Below, one piece after another: positions 15,243 to 23,966 of a DNA stretch of 42,364 nucleotides. Made by a program: the position numbers and the translations under genes. Within the stretch, counting starts at the first letter, position 1, and every line of letters begins with the position of its first letter. Location of the stretch: NCBI GenBank assembly GCA_947474455.1, contig CANJIL010000024.1, forward strand, positions 1-42,364, given 5' to 3'. The DNA is from Hyphomonadaceae bacterium. GTDB taxonomy: Bacteria > Pseudomonadota > Alphaproteobacteria > Caulobacterales > Hyphomonadaceae. The notes beneath the pieces were generated by a model. That model was not told the DNA's origin and ran no database searches. It was given only the letters and a program-made list of their open reading frames with translations.

Positions 15243-15777
15243 ATTTGCATTGGCGGCGGGAGTGTTGCTGGCGGCGGCCTGCGCCACGGAGCAGAACTCG
15301 GCTTCAACTGCATCGCCGCATTTGGGCAAGGCGATGACGGACGTGGAATTGGCCTTCTGGGATTCAGCCATCCTGATCGATGGCTCGAACCTCCCCGCAG
15401 GATCGGGCTCCAGCGCTCAAGGCAAGGTCGTCTACCAGCAGAAATGCGCGGCCTGTCATGGCGCGACGGGTACCGAAACGGACACGCGGCTCACGCCGTT
15501 GGTGGGCGGACGAGGTTCGCTTGCGACTGCGCAGCCGGTGCGGACGCTCGGCAGCTACTGGCCGTATTCGACAATCGTCTTCGACTACATACGCCGGGCC
15601 ATGCCTTACAATGCGCCCAAGACGCTGTCGAACGACGAGGTCTACGCGCTCACCGCCTATCTGCTGCAGGCGAACGGGATCATCGGCGAGGCGGCCGTCA
15701 TGGACCGGACAACCTTGCCGGCGGTCCAGATGCCGAACCGGAACGGCTTCGTGATGGCATCCGAGAATGTGAAGTGA
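15229..15777 (+). CDS. soxD: SoxD-like monohaem cytochrome c
   Basis: 182 residues starting at ATG 15229, inside the end of soxC. The N-terminus is a lipoprotein signal (LLAAAC, lipid cysteine 18). A single haem motif CAACH occurs at 73-77, and the axial methionine is probably in the RRAMPYNAPKTLS segment. SoxD of the classic sulfur-oxidising system is a longer diheme protein; this one is half the size and single-haem, closer to the cytochrome partner of SorA-type sulfite dehydrogenases. It accepts electrons from the molybdenum subunit and passes them to the respiratory chain. The extension MDRTTLPAVQMPNRNGF matches SoxD C-termini in general pattern. Confidence 0.82.
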   Translation: MSACRFALAAGVLLAAACATEQNSASTASPHLGKAMTDVELAFWDSAILIDGSNLPAGSGSSAQGKVVYQQKCAACHGATGTETDTRLTPLVGGRGSLATAQPVRTLGSYWPYSTIVFDYIRRAMPYNAPKTLSNDEVYALTAYLLQANGIIGEAAVMDRTTLPAVQMPNRNGFVMASENVK

Positions 15778-15854
15778 TGGCTTGCGCGAGTTCGGTGCGC
15801 CGGGCGAAATGCGCCCAGAACATCGACGTGTGCAAGCCATAGACGAGCGTATCC

Positions 15855-17720
15855 TTGACCGAACCTGCCACTGCCAATCCGACGGGGCGACAGCCCATGC
15901 TCGACGTTCGCGACCTGTCGGTCTCGTTCGAAACCCAGGATGGCCGCGTCGATGCGGTGAAGAAGCTGTCGTTCGACCTGGCTCGGGGCGAATGCCTCGG
16001 CCTGGTGGGTGAGAGCGGATCGGGCAAGAGCCAGACGGTGCTGGCCGCGATGGGGCTGACGGCGGCGAACGGGATCGTCGAAGGGTCGATCAAATTCGAC
16101 GGCGTCGAGGTGACGGGGCTCGACCGCAAGCAGCTCAACAACATTCGCGGCGCGCGTATGGCGATGATCTTCCAGGACCCGTTGACGTCGCTGACGGCGC
16201 ACATGACGGTTGGCGCGCAGATGGCCGAGGTGCTGGCGCGCCACAAGAAGATGAAGGGCGCCGAGGCCGAGGCGCGCATCGTCGAATGGCTGGAACGGGT
16301 GAGAATTCCCGAAGCCCGGCGCAGGCTGCACCAGTTTCCGCACGAACTGTCAGGCGGCATGCGCCAGCGCGTGATGATCGCGTCGGCCATGCTGTGCGAG
16401 CCACAGGTGCTGCTGGCGGACGAGCCGACGACAGCGCTCGATGTGACGGTTCAGGCGCAGGTGCTCGACCTGATGGACGAGTTGAAGCGGGAGACGGGTG
16501 CGGGGCTGGTGCTGATCACGCACGACATGGGGGTGATCGCGCGGATGGCGGATCGCGTCGTGGTGATGCGTCATGGCGATGCGGTCGAGCGCGGCAATGT
16601 CGATGATGTGTTTGCGGCGCCCAAGCACGCCTACACGCGCATGCTGCTCGATGCGATGCCGCGTATGGACCGGACGGACCGGGGCTCGCGCCCAACCATT
16701 GGCGCGGCGCCGGCGAAGGAAGTGAAGCCGATCCTTGATGTTGATGATCTGCATGTGACTTTTCCGGTGAGCATGCCGGGCGGGTTGTTTGGCAAGCGTG
16801 TGCCGCTGCGGGCGGTGGATGGGGTGAGCCTGTCACTGCGGCCCAGTGAGACGGTTGGGGTGGTCGGGGAAAGCGGGTGCGGAAAGTCAACGCTGGCGCG
16901 GGGCGTGCTGAAACTGCTGGATCCGTCGGCGGGATCAGTTGCGTGGCTGGGGCGGAACATTGCGCAGGCGTCGCGCAAGGAGATGCAGCCGTTGCGTCAG
17001 GAATTGCAGATCGTGTTCCAGGATCCGCTGGCGAGTCTTGATCCGCGCATGACGATTGGGCAGTCGATCGCCGAGCCACTGACAGTGTTCCGGCCTGCGG
17101 TCGATGCGAAGGGCAGGGAGGCGGCGGCGCGCGAGATCATGCAGCGCATGGATCTCGACCACAATCTCGTGAACCGTTATCCGCACGAGTTATCGGGCGG
17201 TCAGAACCAGCGCGTGGGCATCGCGCGGGCGATGATCCTGCGGCCTAAACTGGTCGTGTGCGATGAGGCGGTGTCGGCGCTGGATGTCTCCGTGCAGGCG
17301 CAGATCCTCGACCTGCTGATCGATCTGCAGAAGGAGTTCGGGCTCGCGATGATGTTCATCAGCCATGACCTCTCCGTCGTGCGGGAGATCTGTCACCGTG
17401 TGATGGTGCTGTATCTCGGTCGGGTGGTGGAAACGGCCTCGCGCGAGGTGCTGTTCTCCAATCCGCTGCATCCTTACACGCGGGCGCTGCTCTCGGCCGT
17501 GCCGTCGCCTGATCCGGTGCGGGAGCGTTCGCGGGTGAAGGTGAAACTGCATGGCGACCTGCCGTCGCCGCTGGATCCACGGGCCAGCCTGCGCTTCATG
17601 AAATCCAGGCTGACGGATCAGGCGCCTTACTACCGGCCGGCCCTGATCGAAGTTGCGCACGGACATTGGGTGGCGGAACACGACCCCGCGGAAGGCGTCG
17701 CCGGCCTCTCCGCGGCCTGA
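15855..17720 (+). CDS. fused double ABC ATPase (peptide-type transporter)
   Basis: 621 residues with two complete nucleotide-binding domains in one chain. Domain 1 has Walker A GESGSGKS (52-59), signature LSGGMRQRV and Walker B LLADEPTTALD. Domain 2 has Walker A GESGCGKST (338-346), signature LSGGQNQRV and VVCDEAVSALDVS. This is the YejF/DppD-DppF-type of the peptide/nickel uptake family (OppD/F-like), where both ATPases are fused. The C-terminal oligopeptide-binding-type extension (NPLHPYTRALLSAVP) is in each half. No permease or binding-protein gene is next to it, so the partner is elsewhere. I used the TTG at 15855 (MTEPATANP); an ATG at 15897 with GGGGCGA before it is also possible. It starts 77 bases after the cytochrome gene. 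Confidence 0.88.
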   Translation: MTEPATANPTGRQPMLDVRDLSVSFETQDGRVDAVKKLSFDLARGECLGLVGESGSGKSQTVLAAMGLTAANGIVEGSIKFDGVEVTGLDRKQLNNIRGARMAMIFQDPLTSLTAHMTVGAQMAEVLARHKKMKGAEAEARIVEWLERVRIPEARRRLHQFPHELSGGMRQRVMIASAMLCEPQVLLADEPTTALDVTVQAQVLDLMDELKRETGAGLVLITHDMGVIARMADRVVVMRHGDAVERGNVDDVFAAPKHAYTRMLLDAMPRMDRTDRGSRPTIGAAPAKEVKPILDVDDLHVTFPVSMPGGLFGKRVPLRAVDGVSLSLRPSETVGVVGESGCGKSTLARGVLKLLDPSAGSVAWLGRNIAQASRKEMQPLRQELQIVFQDPLASLDPRMTIGQSIAEPLTVFRPAVDAKGREAAAREIMQRMDLDHNLVNRYPHELSGGQNQRVGIARAMILRPKLVVCDEAVSALDVSVQAQILDLLIDLQKEFGLAMMFISHDLSVVREICHRVMVLYLGRVVETASREVLFSNPLHPYTRALLSAVPSPDPVRERSRVKVKLHGDLPSPLDPRASLRFMKSRLTDQAPYYRPALIEVAHGHWVAEHDPAEGVAGLSAA

Positions 17721-17835
17721 AGGCGGGCCACGTCAATAAAGGCCGGGTATGCCCTGTGTGGATACTTGACGCTGTCTAGCGACGCGTGCATGGATGTCGC
17801 ACTGATACGGGTTCGACGCTGGAGGATACCGCGCG

Positions 17836-19815
17836 ATGAAACGCTCTCTGACGCTGACTGCCATTGGTCTTGTGATGACGCTGACGGCCATCGGCTGCGC
17901 CCAGCAGGGTCCGGTCACCGATGTCGCCGCCACGCCCGCCGTAGCCGCACCGATGGCGGGACTGCCTGCCCGCGTGGACAACTTCCGGCTGGTTTCGTCG
18001 GATGGCTATGCGCACGAGCTTTCCCGGTTGAGGGACGCTTCCGCGATCGTTCTGGTGATGCATGGCGTTGGCAGCCCGGACGTCGCCAAAATCGCGCCGG
18101 AACTGGCGAAGCTGCAGGCGATCTACAAGGACAAGGGGGTCGAGTTCATGATGCTGAACTCCAGCCCGGGCGATACGCGCGAAGCGATCCTCGCTGACGC
18201 GGCAAAGAATGGCATCACGGCGCCAATCCTGGAAGACGATCTGCAACTGGTCGGCGGCCAGATCGGCGCGACGCACGTGAGCCAGGCGTTTGTCATCGAG
18301 CCGAAGACGATGAAGATCGCCTATCATGGCCCGCTGTCGGCTGAAGCGATCGATGCTGTTGTGGCGGGAAGGGCGCCGACCGTTGCGTCTGCCCCGGTCA
18401 CCGGCGCGGTGATCAACTTCCCGGGCCGCTCGCCGGCCGCGAAGGCCGAATTTGCCAAGATCTCCTACTCGGCCACCATCGCGCCGATGATCGAACAGAA
18501 ATGCGTCGCCTGCCACCAGGAAGGCGGTATCGCGCCGTTCGGCTTCGACAGCTATGACAAGGTCAAGACCTTCGCGCCGATGATCCGCGAAGCAGTCCGC
18601 ACTGACCGCATGCCGCCATGGGACCCGGATCGTCACATCGGCAAGTTCAAGGACGACAAGTCGCTCTCGGGCGAGCAGATCAAGACGCTGATCAACTGGA
18701 TCGAGGCCGGCGCGCCGCGCGGCGACGGACCGGACAAGCTGGCCGAGGTGAAACACGTTGCGCCGGAATGGCCGCTGGGCCAGCCCGACCTGATCGTCAA
18801 CATTCCGAAGTACACCGTGCCGGCGACCGGCGTTGTGGACTATCAATATCCGACGGTCGCCAACCCGGTGAAGGAAGGCCGCTGGTTGAAGGCGTCGACT
18901 GCTAAGGTCTCGCAGCGCCAGGCCGTGCACCACATCCTCTCCGGCATGATCAAGGAGGGCGAGTCCGACAAGGGCATGGAGAGCTGGTCCACCTCCGTCG
19001 GCGGCTACACGGTCGGCATGGAGTCCGTCGTTAACCCGAAAGGCATGGGGACCTATGTTGCGCCGGGCGGGCAGATCGCGTTCCAGATGCACTACACGCC
19101 CTATGGCAAGGAAGCCGTGTCGGCCGAGCAGATCGGTCTCTACTTTTACAAGGACGGCGAGAAGCCTGATCTTATGATGCGGGAACTGCCGATCGTCGAT
19201 CAGTTCATCAAGATCCCGGCTGGTGACGGCGCGCATAAAGAAGTTGCCTATTTCAACTTCCCCAAGGATGCGGTCCTGCATACGACAGTAGTGCACGCCC
19301 ACTATCGCGGAACGTATTCGAAGCTCGAGATCCGCTACCCGGACGGCAAGCAGGAAACTATCCTCAACGTGCCGTTCTATGACTTCAACTGGCAGCGCAT
19401 GTACGAGTACGCTGAACCGATCAAGATCCCGGCCGGTTCGAAAGTGATCGCGACCTATGTCTACGACAACTCGAAGCGAAACCCGGCCAACCCGGACCCG
19501 ACGAAACAAATTGTCTGGGGCGACCAGTCGTTCGAGGAGATGTTCTACACCTCGCTGCGCTATCGCTGGGCCGACGAGACCGCAGAGAAGCAGACGAACT
19601 ACGACCAGCTGCTCCAGAAAACGCGCCTGATGGGCATGATGGACGACAATATCGACGACAAGTTGCAGAAGTCCGAACTACGTGCGCAGTTCGCCCAGTT
19701 TGCGGCCCGGCCCGGCGCTTTCGATGCTGCGGACGTCAACAAGGATGGCGGTCTTGACCAGCCCGAGTTCGACGCGGTGCTGGCGATGATCCGGCAGGCG
19801 CGCAGCGCACAGTGA
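17836..19815 (+). CDS. lipoprotein fusing thioredoxin-like, haem c, copper monooxygenase and EF-hand parts
   Basis: 659 residues. Signal: lipoprotein (MTLTAIGC, lipid cysteine about 21). Domain 1 (about 45-190) is thioredoxin-like (ASAIVLVMHGVGSPD, VEFMMLNSSPGDTREAIL), but the CxxC site reads SP, so it lacks redox cysteines. Domain 2 (about 205-300) is a haem c domain with CVACH (223-227) and RMPPW as the likely methionine-ligand site. Domain 3 (about 330-600) resembles peptidylglycine-monooxygenase folds: HH at 365-366, H419, HxH at 487/489 and M569 match the CuH and CuM ligand sets. Domain 4 is a C-terminal EF-hand (DVNKDGGLDQPE, 633-644). It should sit on a membrane in the periplasm. A terminator follows at 19841. 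The order of domains is visible; the joint function is inferred. Confidence 0.8.
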   Translation: MKRSLTLTAIGLVMTLTAIGCAQQGPVTDVAATPAVAAPMAGLPARVDNFRLVSSDGYAHELSRLRDASAIVLVMHGVGSPDVAKIAPELAKLQAIYKDKGVEFMMLNSSPGDTREAILADAAKNGITAPILEDDLQLVGGQIGATHVSQAFVIEPKTMKIAYHGPLSAEAIDAVVAGRAPTVASAPVTGAVINFPGRSPAAKAEFAKISYSATIAPMIEQKCVACHQEGGIAPFGFDSYDKVKTFAPMIREAVRTDRMPPWDPDRHIGKFKDDKSLSGEQIKTLINWIEAGAPRGDGPDKLAEVKHVAPEWPLGQPDLIVNIPKYTVPATGVVDYQYPTVANPVKEGRWLKASTAKVSQRQAVHHILSGMIKEGESDKGMESWSTSVGGYTVGMESVVNPKGMGTYVAPGGQIAFQMHYTPYGKEAVSAEQIGLYFYKDGEKPDLMMRELPIVDQFIKIPAGDGAHKEVAYFNFPKDAVLHTTVVHAHYRGTYSKLEIRYPDGKQETILNVPFYDFNWQRMYEYAEPIKIPAGSKVIATYVYDNSKRNPANPDPTKQIVWGDQSFEEMFYTSLRYRWADETAEKQTNYDQLLQKTRLMGMMDDNIDDKLQKSELRAQFAQFAARPGAFDAADVNKDGGLDQPEFDAVLAMIRQARSAQ

Positions 19816-19840
19816 GCTCTCACCAAATGGAAGATTGCTG

Positions 19841-19874
19841 CGCCCCGACCCGAAAGGCCGGGGCGTTTGCTTTT
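19841..19874 (+). terminator. intrinsic terminator after monooxygenase-like gene
   Basis: Hairpin CGCCCCG-A-CC / GG-C-CGGGGCG around a CGAAA loop (19841-19864), then TTTGCTTTT. The seven outer pairs are perfect. It lies 26 bases after the stop at 19815. Confidence 0.75.
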
Positions 19875-19961
19875 GGATCGACTGCGCCTCAATTCGCCGC
19901 ACGCAGAAATGTCGGGTCGTGACCGGCTCGCGCGTCCTCGGTGCGGGAAAAGGAGAAAACC

Positions 19962-20387
19962 ATGCGTTTCATGATGTTGATGTATCCCGGTCCGCAAGCT
20001 GAGACTGAGCAAGGACCCGGAAACATGGATCAGGCGCTGGTCGAGGCCATGGTTGCTTTCAACCAGCGGCTGGTCGACGCGGGCGTCATGCTGGGCGGGG
20101 ACGGGCTGCACCCGACGAAGCGCGGCGCCCGGGTCAGGTTCGGCAAGGGCAAGACGGCGGTGACTGACGGTCCCTTCACGGAGACCAAGGAAATCCTTGG
20201 CGGTTATTGGATGATTCAGGCGGCTTCGCTGGAGGCGGCGGTCGCCTGGGCTCGCCAGGCGCCGTGCCCCGAAGGCGAGATGATCGAGATCCGTCAAGTC
20301 TACGAACCCGAGGATTTCGGCGAGGAAGTCGCCGCCAAGGAGCGGCAGATGATCGCCGACATAGAAGCGCGCAAGGCAAAACGCTGA
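19962..20387 (+). CDS. YciI-like (DGPFTETKE) family protein
   Basis: 141 residues of the YCII-related domain: MRFMMLMYPG at the N-terminus and the near-invariant DGPFTETKE motif in the middle, followed by GGYWMIQAASLEAAVAWARQAP. ATG 19962 has AAAAGGAGA five bases upstream; an upstream in-frame ATG at 19941 sits on the ribosome site itself. The family is a small ferredoxin-like fold often transcribed with ECF sigma factors in actinobacteria and proteobacteria, but no sigma factor gene is here. Biochemistry unknown. It is preceded by a terminator at 19841 and followed 135 bases later by the acyltransferase gene in the same direction. Confidence 0.88.
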   Translation: MRFMMLMYPGPQAETEQGPGNMDQALVEAMVAFNQRLVDAGVMLGGDGLHPTKRGARVRFGKGKTAVTDGPFTETKEILGGYWMIQAASLEAAVAWARQAPCPEGEMIEIRQVYEPEDFGEEVAAKERQMIADIEARKAKR

Positions 20388-20522
20388 TCGTTAACGACCC
20401 GCTTATGGCTACCCGTGCGGTCAATTGCGGCGCAGGTCCATGAAGACAGCTGGCGGGCGTTCACCAAACTTCACTCCTTTTCTGCGTACATCCCGTTCTT
20501 CAGTGGAGGAATTCCGCCTCTC

Positions 20523-21623
20523 ATGCGGGTCGACACGACCAGCCCACTCGTCCTTGCGGACGGCGACATCGCCGCCTGGCGCGAACTGCTGGCCGCCGAT
20601 CCGGCGTTGACGAGTCCCTATCTGACGTCGGACTGGGCGCGCGCCGTCGCCAGACGCCGGCCGGATACGCGCATCGCCGTGTGGCGTCGCGACGACGGGA
20701 CAGCGGCGGGCTTTCTCGCGGTTCAGGGCTCGGGCGCGCATGCCGCCATGCCAGTCGGCGGACCGGTCTGTGATTATCAGGCGCTGGTTGGGCCAGCGAC
20801 TCTCGATATTTCGCTGGCCGCCAAGGTTCTGAATGTGGGCCGAATTGATCTGACGGCGGGGCTTCGAGACAATGCTGTGGGCGAGTGCCTCCTGACCGAA
20901 GATGTCGGGCATGTGGTGCGCTTTCCCGAAGGCTGGGATGCATGGTGCGCGGAGCGGCAGGCGGCCGGATCGAAGGTCGTCTCTCTCGCGCGCAAGCGGC
21001 TGTCGAAGCTAACTCGCGATCATGAGATAGGCGCAGTTGCGCTCGATGCCTTCTCGACTGACCAGGCAGCGTTCGAAGCGCTGATCGGCTGGAAGCGCGA
21101 GCAGATGCATCGCACCGGCGTCACCGATATTTTCGAACATGCCTGGATCGATGGGCTGGTGCGCGACACCTTCGCTGCGCCCGCATCGGACCCCCATTTT
21201 GGTGGTGCGATGTTCGTGCTGCGTCTCAGCGGTCAGCCGGTGGCAGTGCTGTTCTGCCTGCGTGCGGGGAAGGCGCTGCATGCCTGGTTCGTCGCGCACG
21301 ATCCGAAGTTCGGCGACTATTCGCCCGGGTTCATTCTCATCGCCCAAGCGATCAAGACGGCCGCTGCGCAGGGTTTCACTGAGATGGATCTCGGGCCGGG
21401 CGATTACCGGTTCAAGACAAGCTTCGCCAACTATGGACGCCCGATCGGGTCGGGCTTTATCGGCCGCCCTGGATTGTCTTCCGCCTTTAAGGCCGCGCAG
21501 TTCCAGATGCGGGCGCTGGTCGAAGGCTTGCCCGTGGGACGCGCAAAACAGTGGCCCGCCAAGGCCATGCGGCGCGTTGATATCGCCCGCGGGCTTGCCG
21601 CCCCGCACGACAGGGCCGCCTGA
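20523..21623 (+). CDS. FemAB/CelD-like N-acyltransferase family protein
   Basis: 366 residues. I chose ATG 20523 (MRVDTTSPLVL); the frame is open to 20415 but the upstream 36 residues look non-coding. The ribosome site GGAGG is 13 bases before it, rather far. The two tandem halves, with a late motif GFTEMDLGPGDYRFKTSFAN, match the Acetyltransf_6/CelD group of GNAT-like proteins that occur in polysaccharide and envelope biosynthesis clusters. The characteristic sequence is YxFKxxFx near the C-terminus. The partner sugar or lipid pathway is not visible: galE is 5 kb downstream, too far to link. Cytoplasmic by sequence. Confidence 0.75.
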   Translation: MRVDTTSPLVLADGDIAAWRELLAADPALTSPYLTSDWARAVARRRPDTRIAVWRRDDGTAAGFLAVQGSGAHAAMPVGGPVCDYQALVGPATLDISLAAKVLNVGRIDLTAGLRDNAVGECLLTEDVGHVVRFPEGWDAWCAERQAAGSKVVSLARKRLSKLTRDHEIGAVALDAFSTDQAAFEALIGWKREQMHRTGVTDIFEHAWIDGLVRDTFAAPASDPHFGGAMFVLRLSGQPVAVLFCLRAGKALHAWFVAHDPKFGDYSPGFILIAQAIKTAAAQGFTEMDLGPGDYRFKTSFANYGRPIGSGFIGRPGLSSAFKAAQFQMRALVEGLPVGRAKQWPAKAMRRVDIARGLAAPHDRAA

Positions 21624-21694
21624 GCCGGCTTTTTTCGGCCCCAAGCTGGCCCCTCGGCCAAATTCCTCTATAGGTCACGCGCCCAAGGCAAAGG

Positions 21695-22951
21695 ATGCGC
21701 ATAGTGACCGCAACGCCCGCAAAAACCGCCGAAACTGCCGCACTCCTGCCGGTGACGCTCGCCGACATCGAAGCGGCGGCGCAGGCGATTGCGGGGAAGA
21801 TCGAGAACACGCCGTTGCGCTATTCGCGCACGCTGTCGGAGATCACCGGCGCGCAGGTATGGATCAAGTTCGAGAACCTGCAGTTCACCGCCTCGTTCAA
21901 GGAGCGCGGCGCGCTGAACAAGCTTCTGTCGCTGACGAATTCGGAGAAGGCGGCTGGCGTCGTCGCCATGTCGGCTGGCAATCATGCACAGGGTGTCGCC
22001 TTTCACGCCGCGCGGCTTGGCATCCCGTCGACCATCGTGATGCCGAAAGGCACGCCTTTCGTGAAGGTCGAGCACACGCGCAATTTCGGTGCGACCGTGA
22101 TCATCCACGGCGACACGCTGGCCGACGCTGACGCGCACGCGCGCGGGCTCGAGAAGAGCCAGGGCCTCACCTTCGTCCACCCGTTTGACGACAAGCATGT
22201 CATCGCGGGGCAGGGAACGATCGGGCTTGAAGTCATGGACGAGCTTGCCGATTTCGATGCAGTCGTCATTCCGGTTGGCGGCGGCGGGCTTTCAGCGGGC
22301 ATTGCGGCTGCGATCAAGTCGCGTCGTCCGGCTGTCGCGATCTATGGCGTCGAGCCGGCGATGTATCCCTCACTGTCGGCCGAGATGAAGGGCGAGGAGC
22401 CCAAGGTCGGCGGCGCCACGATCGCGGAAGGCATCGCGGTGAAGAAAGTTGGCCGCCTCACTGCGCAAATCCTGCGCCAGCTCATGGAAGAGGTCATCGT
22501 CGTCGAGGAAGATGCGCTTGAGCGTGCAGTGACGCTGTTTGCTACAGTGGAAAAGACGGTGGCGGAAGGGGCGGGCGCGGCGGGGCTCGCCGCGCTGCTG
22601 TCCGAACCGCAGCTGTTCAAGAACCGCAAGGTGGTGCTGGTGCTTTCCGGCGGCAACATCGACACGCGCCTGTTGGCGTCCGTCCTGACGCGATCGCTGG
22701 TGCGCGAGAAGCGCATCACGTCGATCCGCATCATCGGCAATGACCAGCCGGGATTGCTGGCCGGCGTTTCGACCGTGATCGGGGACAGTGGCGGCAACAT
22801 CATCGAGGTCAACCACAATCGCCTGGCGCTGGATGTTCCAGCCAAGGGCGCTGAATTCGACATCACCATCGAAACCCGCGACGCCCGGCATACGCAGGAA
22901 ATAATCGACGCCCTTACAAAGGCCGGTTTCCCGCCCAGGCCTCATACGTAG
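21695..22951 (+). CDS. ilvA: threonine dehydratase with C-terminal ACT domain
   Basis: 418 residues. The PLP-binding site is K69 in the TASFKERGA motif; SAGNHAQG and the glycine loop GGGGLSAG follow in the usual order. After about residue 340 a short ACT-type regulatory domain begins (RITSIRIIGNDQPGLLAGVSTVIGD), as in the TIGR01127 subfamily. The enzyme deaminates threonine to 2-oxobutyrate and ammonia in the cytoplasm. The ACT half suggests allosteric control. Whether it serves isoleucine biosynthesis or catabolism cannot be told from sequence alone. The start may be ATG 21695 or the in-frame GTG 21704. Confidence 0.92.
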   Translation: MRIVTATPAKTAETAALLPVTLADIEAAAQAIAGKIENTPLRYSRTLSEITGAQVWIKFENLQFTASFKERGALNKLLSLTNSEKAAGVVAMSAGNHAQGVAFHAARLGIPSTIVMPKGTPFVKVEHTRNFGATVIIHGDTLADADAHARGLEKSQGLTFVHPFDDKHVIAGQGTIGLEVMDELADFDAVVIPVGGGGLSAGIAAAIKSRRPAVAIYGVEPAMYPSLSAEMKGEEPKVGGATIAEGIAVKKVGRLTAQILRQLMEEVIVVEEDALERAVTLFATVEKTVAEGAGAAGLAALLSEPQLFKNRKVVLVLSGGNIDTRLLASVLTRSLVREKRITSIRIIGNDQPGLLAGVSTVIGDSGGNIIEVNHNRLALDVPAKGAEFDITIETRDARHTQEIIDALTKAGFPPRPHT

Positions 22952-23036
22952 AGGCGCTGACAGGATCGTCAGGCGCAGCCCCTCGCGTCATGCGCGCGTC
23001 GGTGCTAACAGGCGGGCAAGGACAGGGAGTCTGTGC

Positions 23037-23966
23037 ATGTTCCGTATCGTGCTCGCGGCCGTAACGGCCCTGGCGCTCAGCGCCTGCGGCCCTTCCGTGA
23101 AGGTTGATCCTGCCGATCCGTGGGCCTCGCTGCATCCGTGGAATCACGCCGCGGCGAACGCCCAGAAGCTGCCTTCTGGCGTGGAGTATGTCGTGGTCCG
23201 CAAGGGCGACGGCAAGGGTCTGTATCCGGGTCCGACCGATCAGGTCGAGGTCAATTACGAAGGCAGGCTCGCTGCGACCGGGCTCATCTTCGACTCGTCC
23301 TATCAGCGCAAGGAGAGCGCGACGTTCGCGCTCAACGGACTGATCCCCGGCTGGAAGGACGGCCTGCAGAAGATGCAGCCGGGCGACATGTTCATGTTCT
23401 GGATTCCCTCGGCTGAAGGTTATGGCGAGCGTGGCGCCGGCACGGATATCCCGCCAAACTCGGACCTGATGTTTCAGGTCGAGTTGATCAAGGTGCTGCC
23501 GGATCCTTGGAACAAAGTCACGCCTTGGCCCGCCGAATCTCCCGGCGTGGTCCGCCGCCCGTCCGGTCTTGAATATCTGGTGGTCGAGTCAGGTCCGGCG
23601 GATAGCGCATCGCCAACCGAGGACGATGTCGTCACCATCAATTTCGAGGGCCGCCTTGAATCGGTGCAGAAGGAAGAGGGAGACACCGCGGAAGACCTTC
23701 GCCATCGCAGCATCGTGGTGTCGACCATTGGCGCCGGCGAGCCTGCGCACTTCCCCGTGGCCGGCGTGACGAGCGGCTGGAACGAGCTATTGAAGCTGAT
23801 GCACAAGGGCGACCACTGGATGGTCCGGATGCCCGCCTCGCTGATGTATGGCGATGAGGGCGATGGCCGCGTGCCCCCGGGCGCGACGGTGATCTATGAG
23901 GTCAAGCTGGAGGATTTCACCTCCGCCGGACTCCCGCCGGTCGGTCCTGCCGCTCAGCCGCAATAG
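23037..23966 (+). CDS. tandem FKBP-type peptidyl-prolyl isomerase, lipoprotein
   Basis: 309 residues. A lipoprotein signal (ALALSAC, lipid cysteine near 20) places it in the periplasm. Domain 1 (about 55-155) is a typical FKBP fold: SGVEYVVVRKGDG, QVEVNYEGRLAATGLIFDSSYQRK, GLIPGWKDGLQKMQPGD, IPPNSDLMFQVELIKV. Domain 2 (about 180-298) repeats the pattern (SGLEYLVVESG, VVTINFEGRL, GVTSGWNELLKLMHKGD, VPPGATVIYEVKLEDF) but is more diverged: the segment after INFEGRL is replaced by a polar insert. Both may help fold envelope proteins. The family commonly has one domain; the tandem form is less usual. The gene ends directly against the convergent GST gene (23966/23967). Confidence 0.87.
   Translation: MFRIVLAAVTALALSACGPSVKVDPADPWASLHPWNHAAANAQKLPSGVEYVVVRKGDGKGLYPGPTDQVEVNYEGRLAATGLIFDSSYQRKESATFALNGLIPGWKDGLQKMQPGDMFMFWIPSAEGYGERGAGTDIPPNSDLMFQVELIKVLPDPWNKVTPWPAESPGVVRRPSGLEYLVVESGPADSASPTEDDVVTINFEGRLESVQKEEGDTAEDLRHRSIVVSTIGAGEPAHFPVAGVTSGWNELLKLMHKGDHWMVRMPASLMYGDEGDGRVPPGATVIYEVKLEDFTSAGLPPVGPAAQPQ

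Noticed and set aside
17776-19509. Long open frame on the minus strand (577 codons) opposite the monooxygenase-like gene
   Set aside because: It lies antisense to a gene with clear domains and shows Arg/Asp/Val-rich composition typical of GC-rich shadow frames; no recognisable motif.
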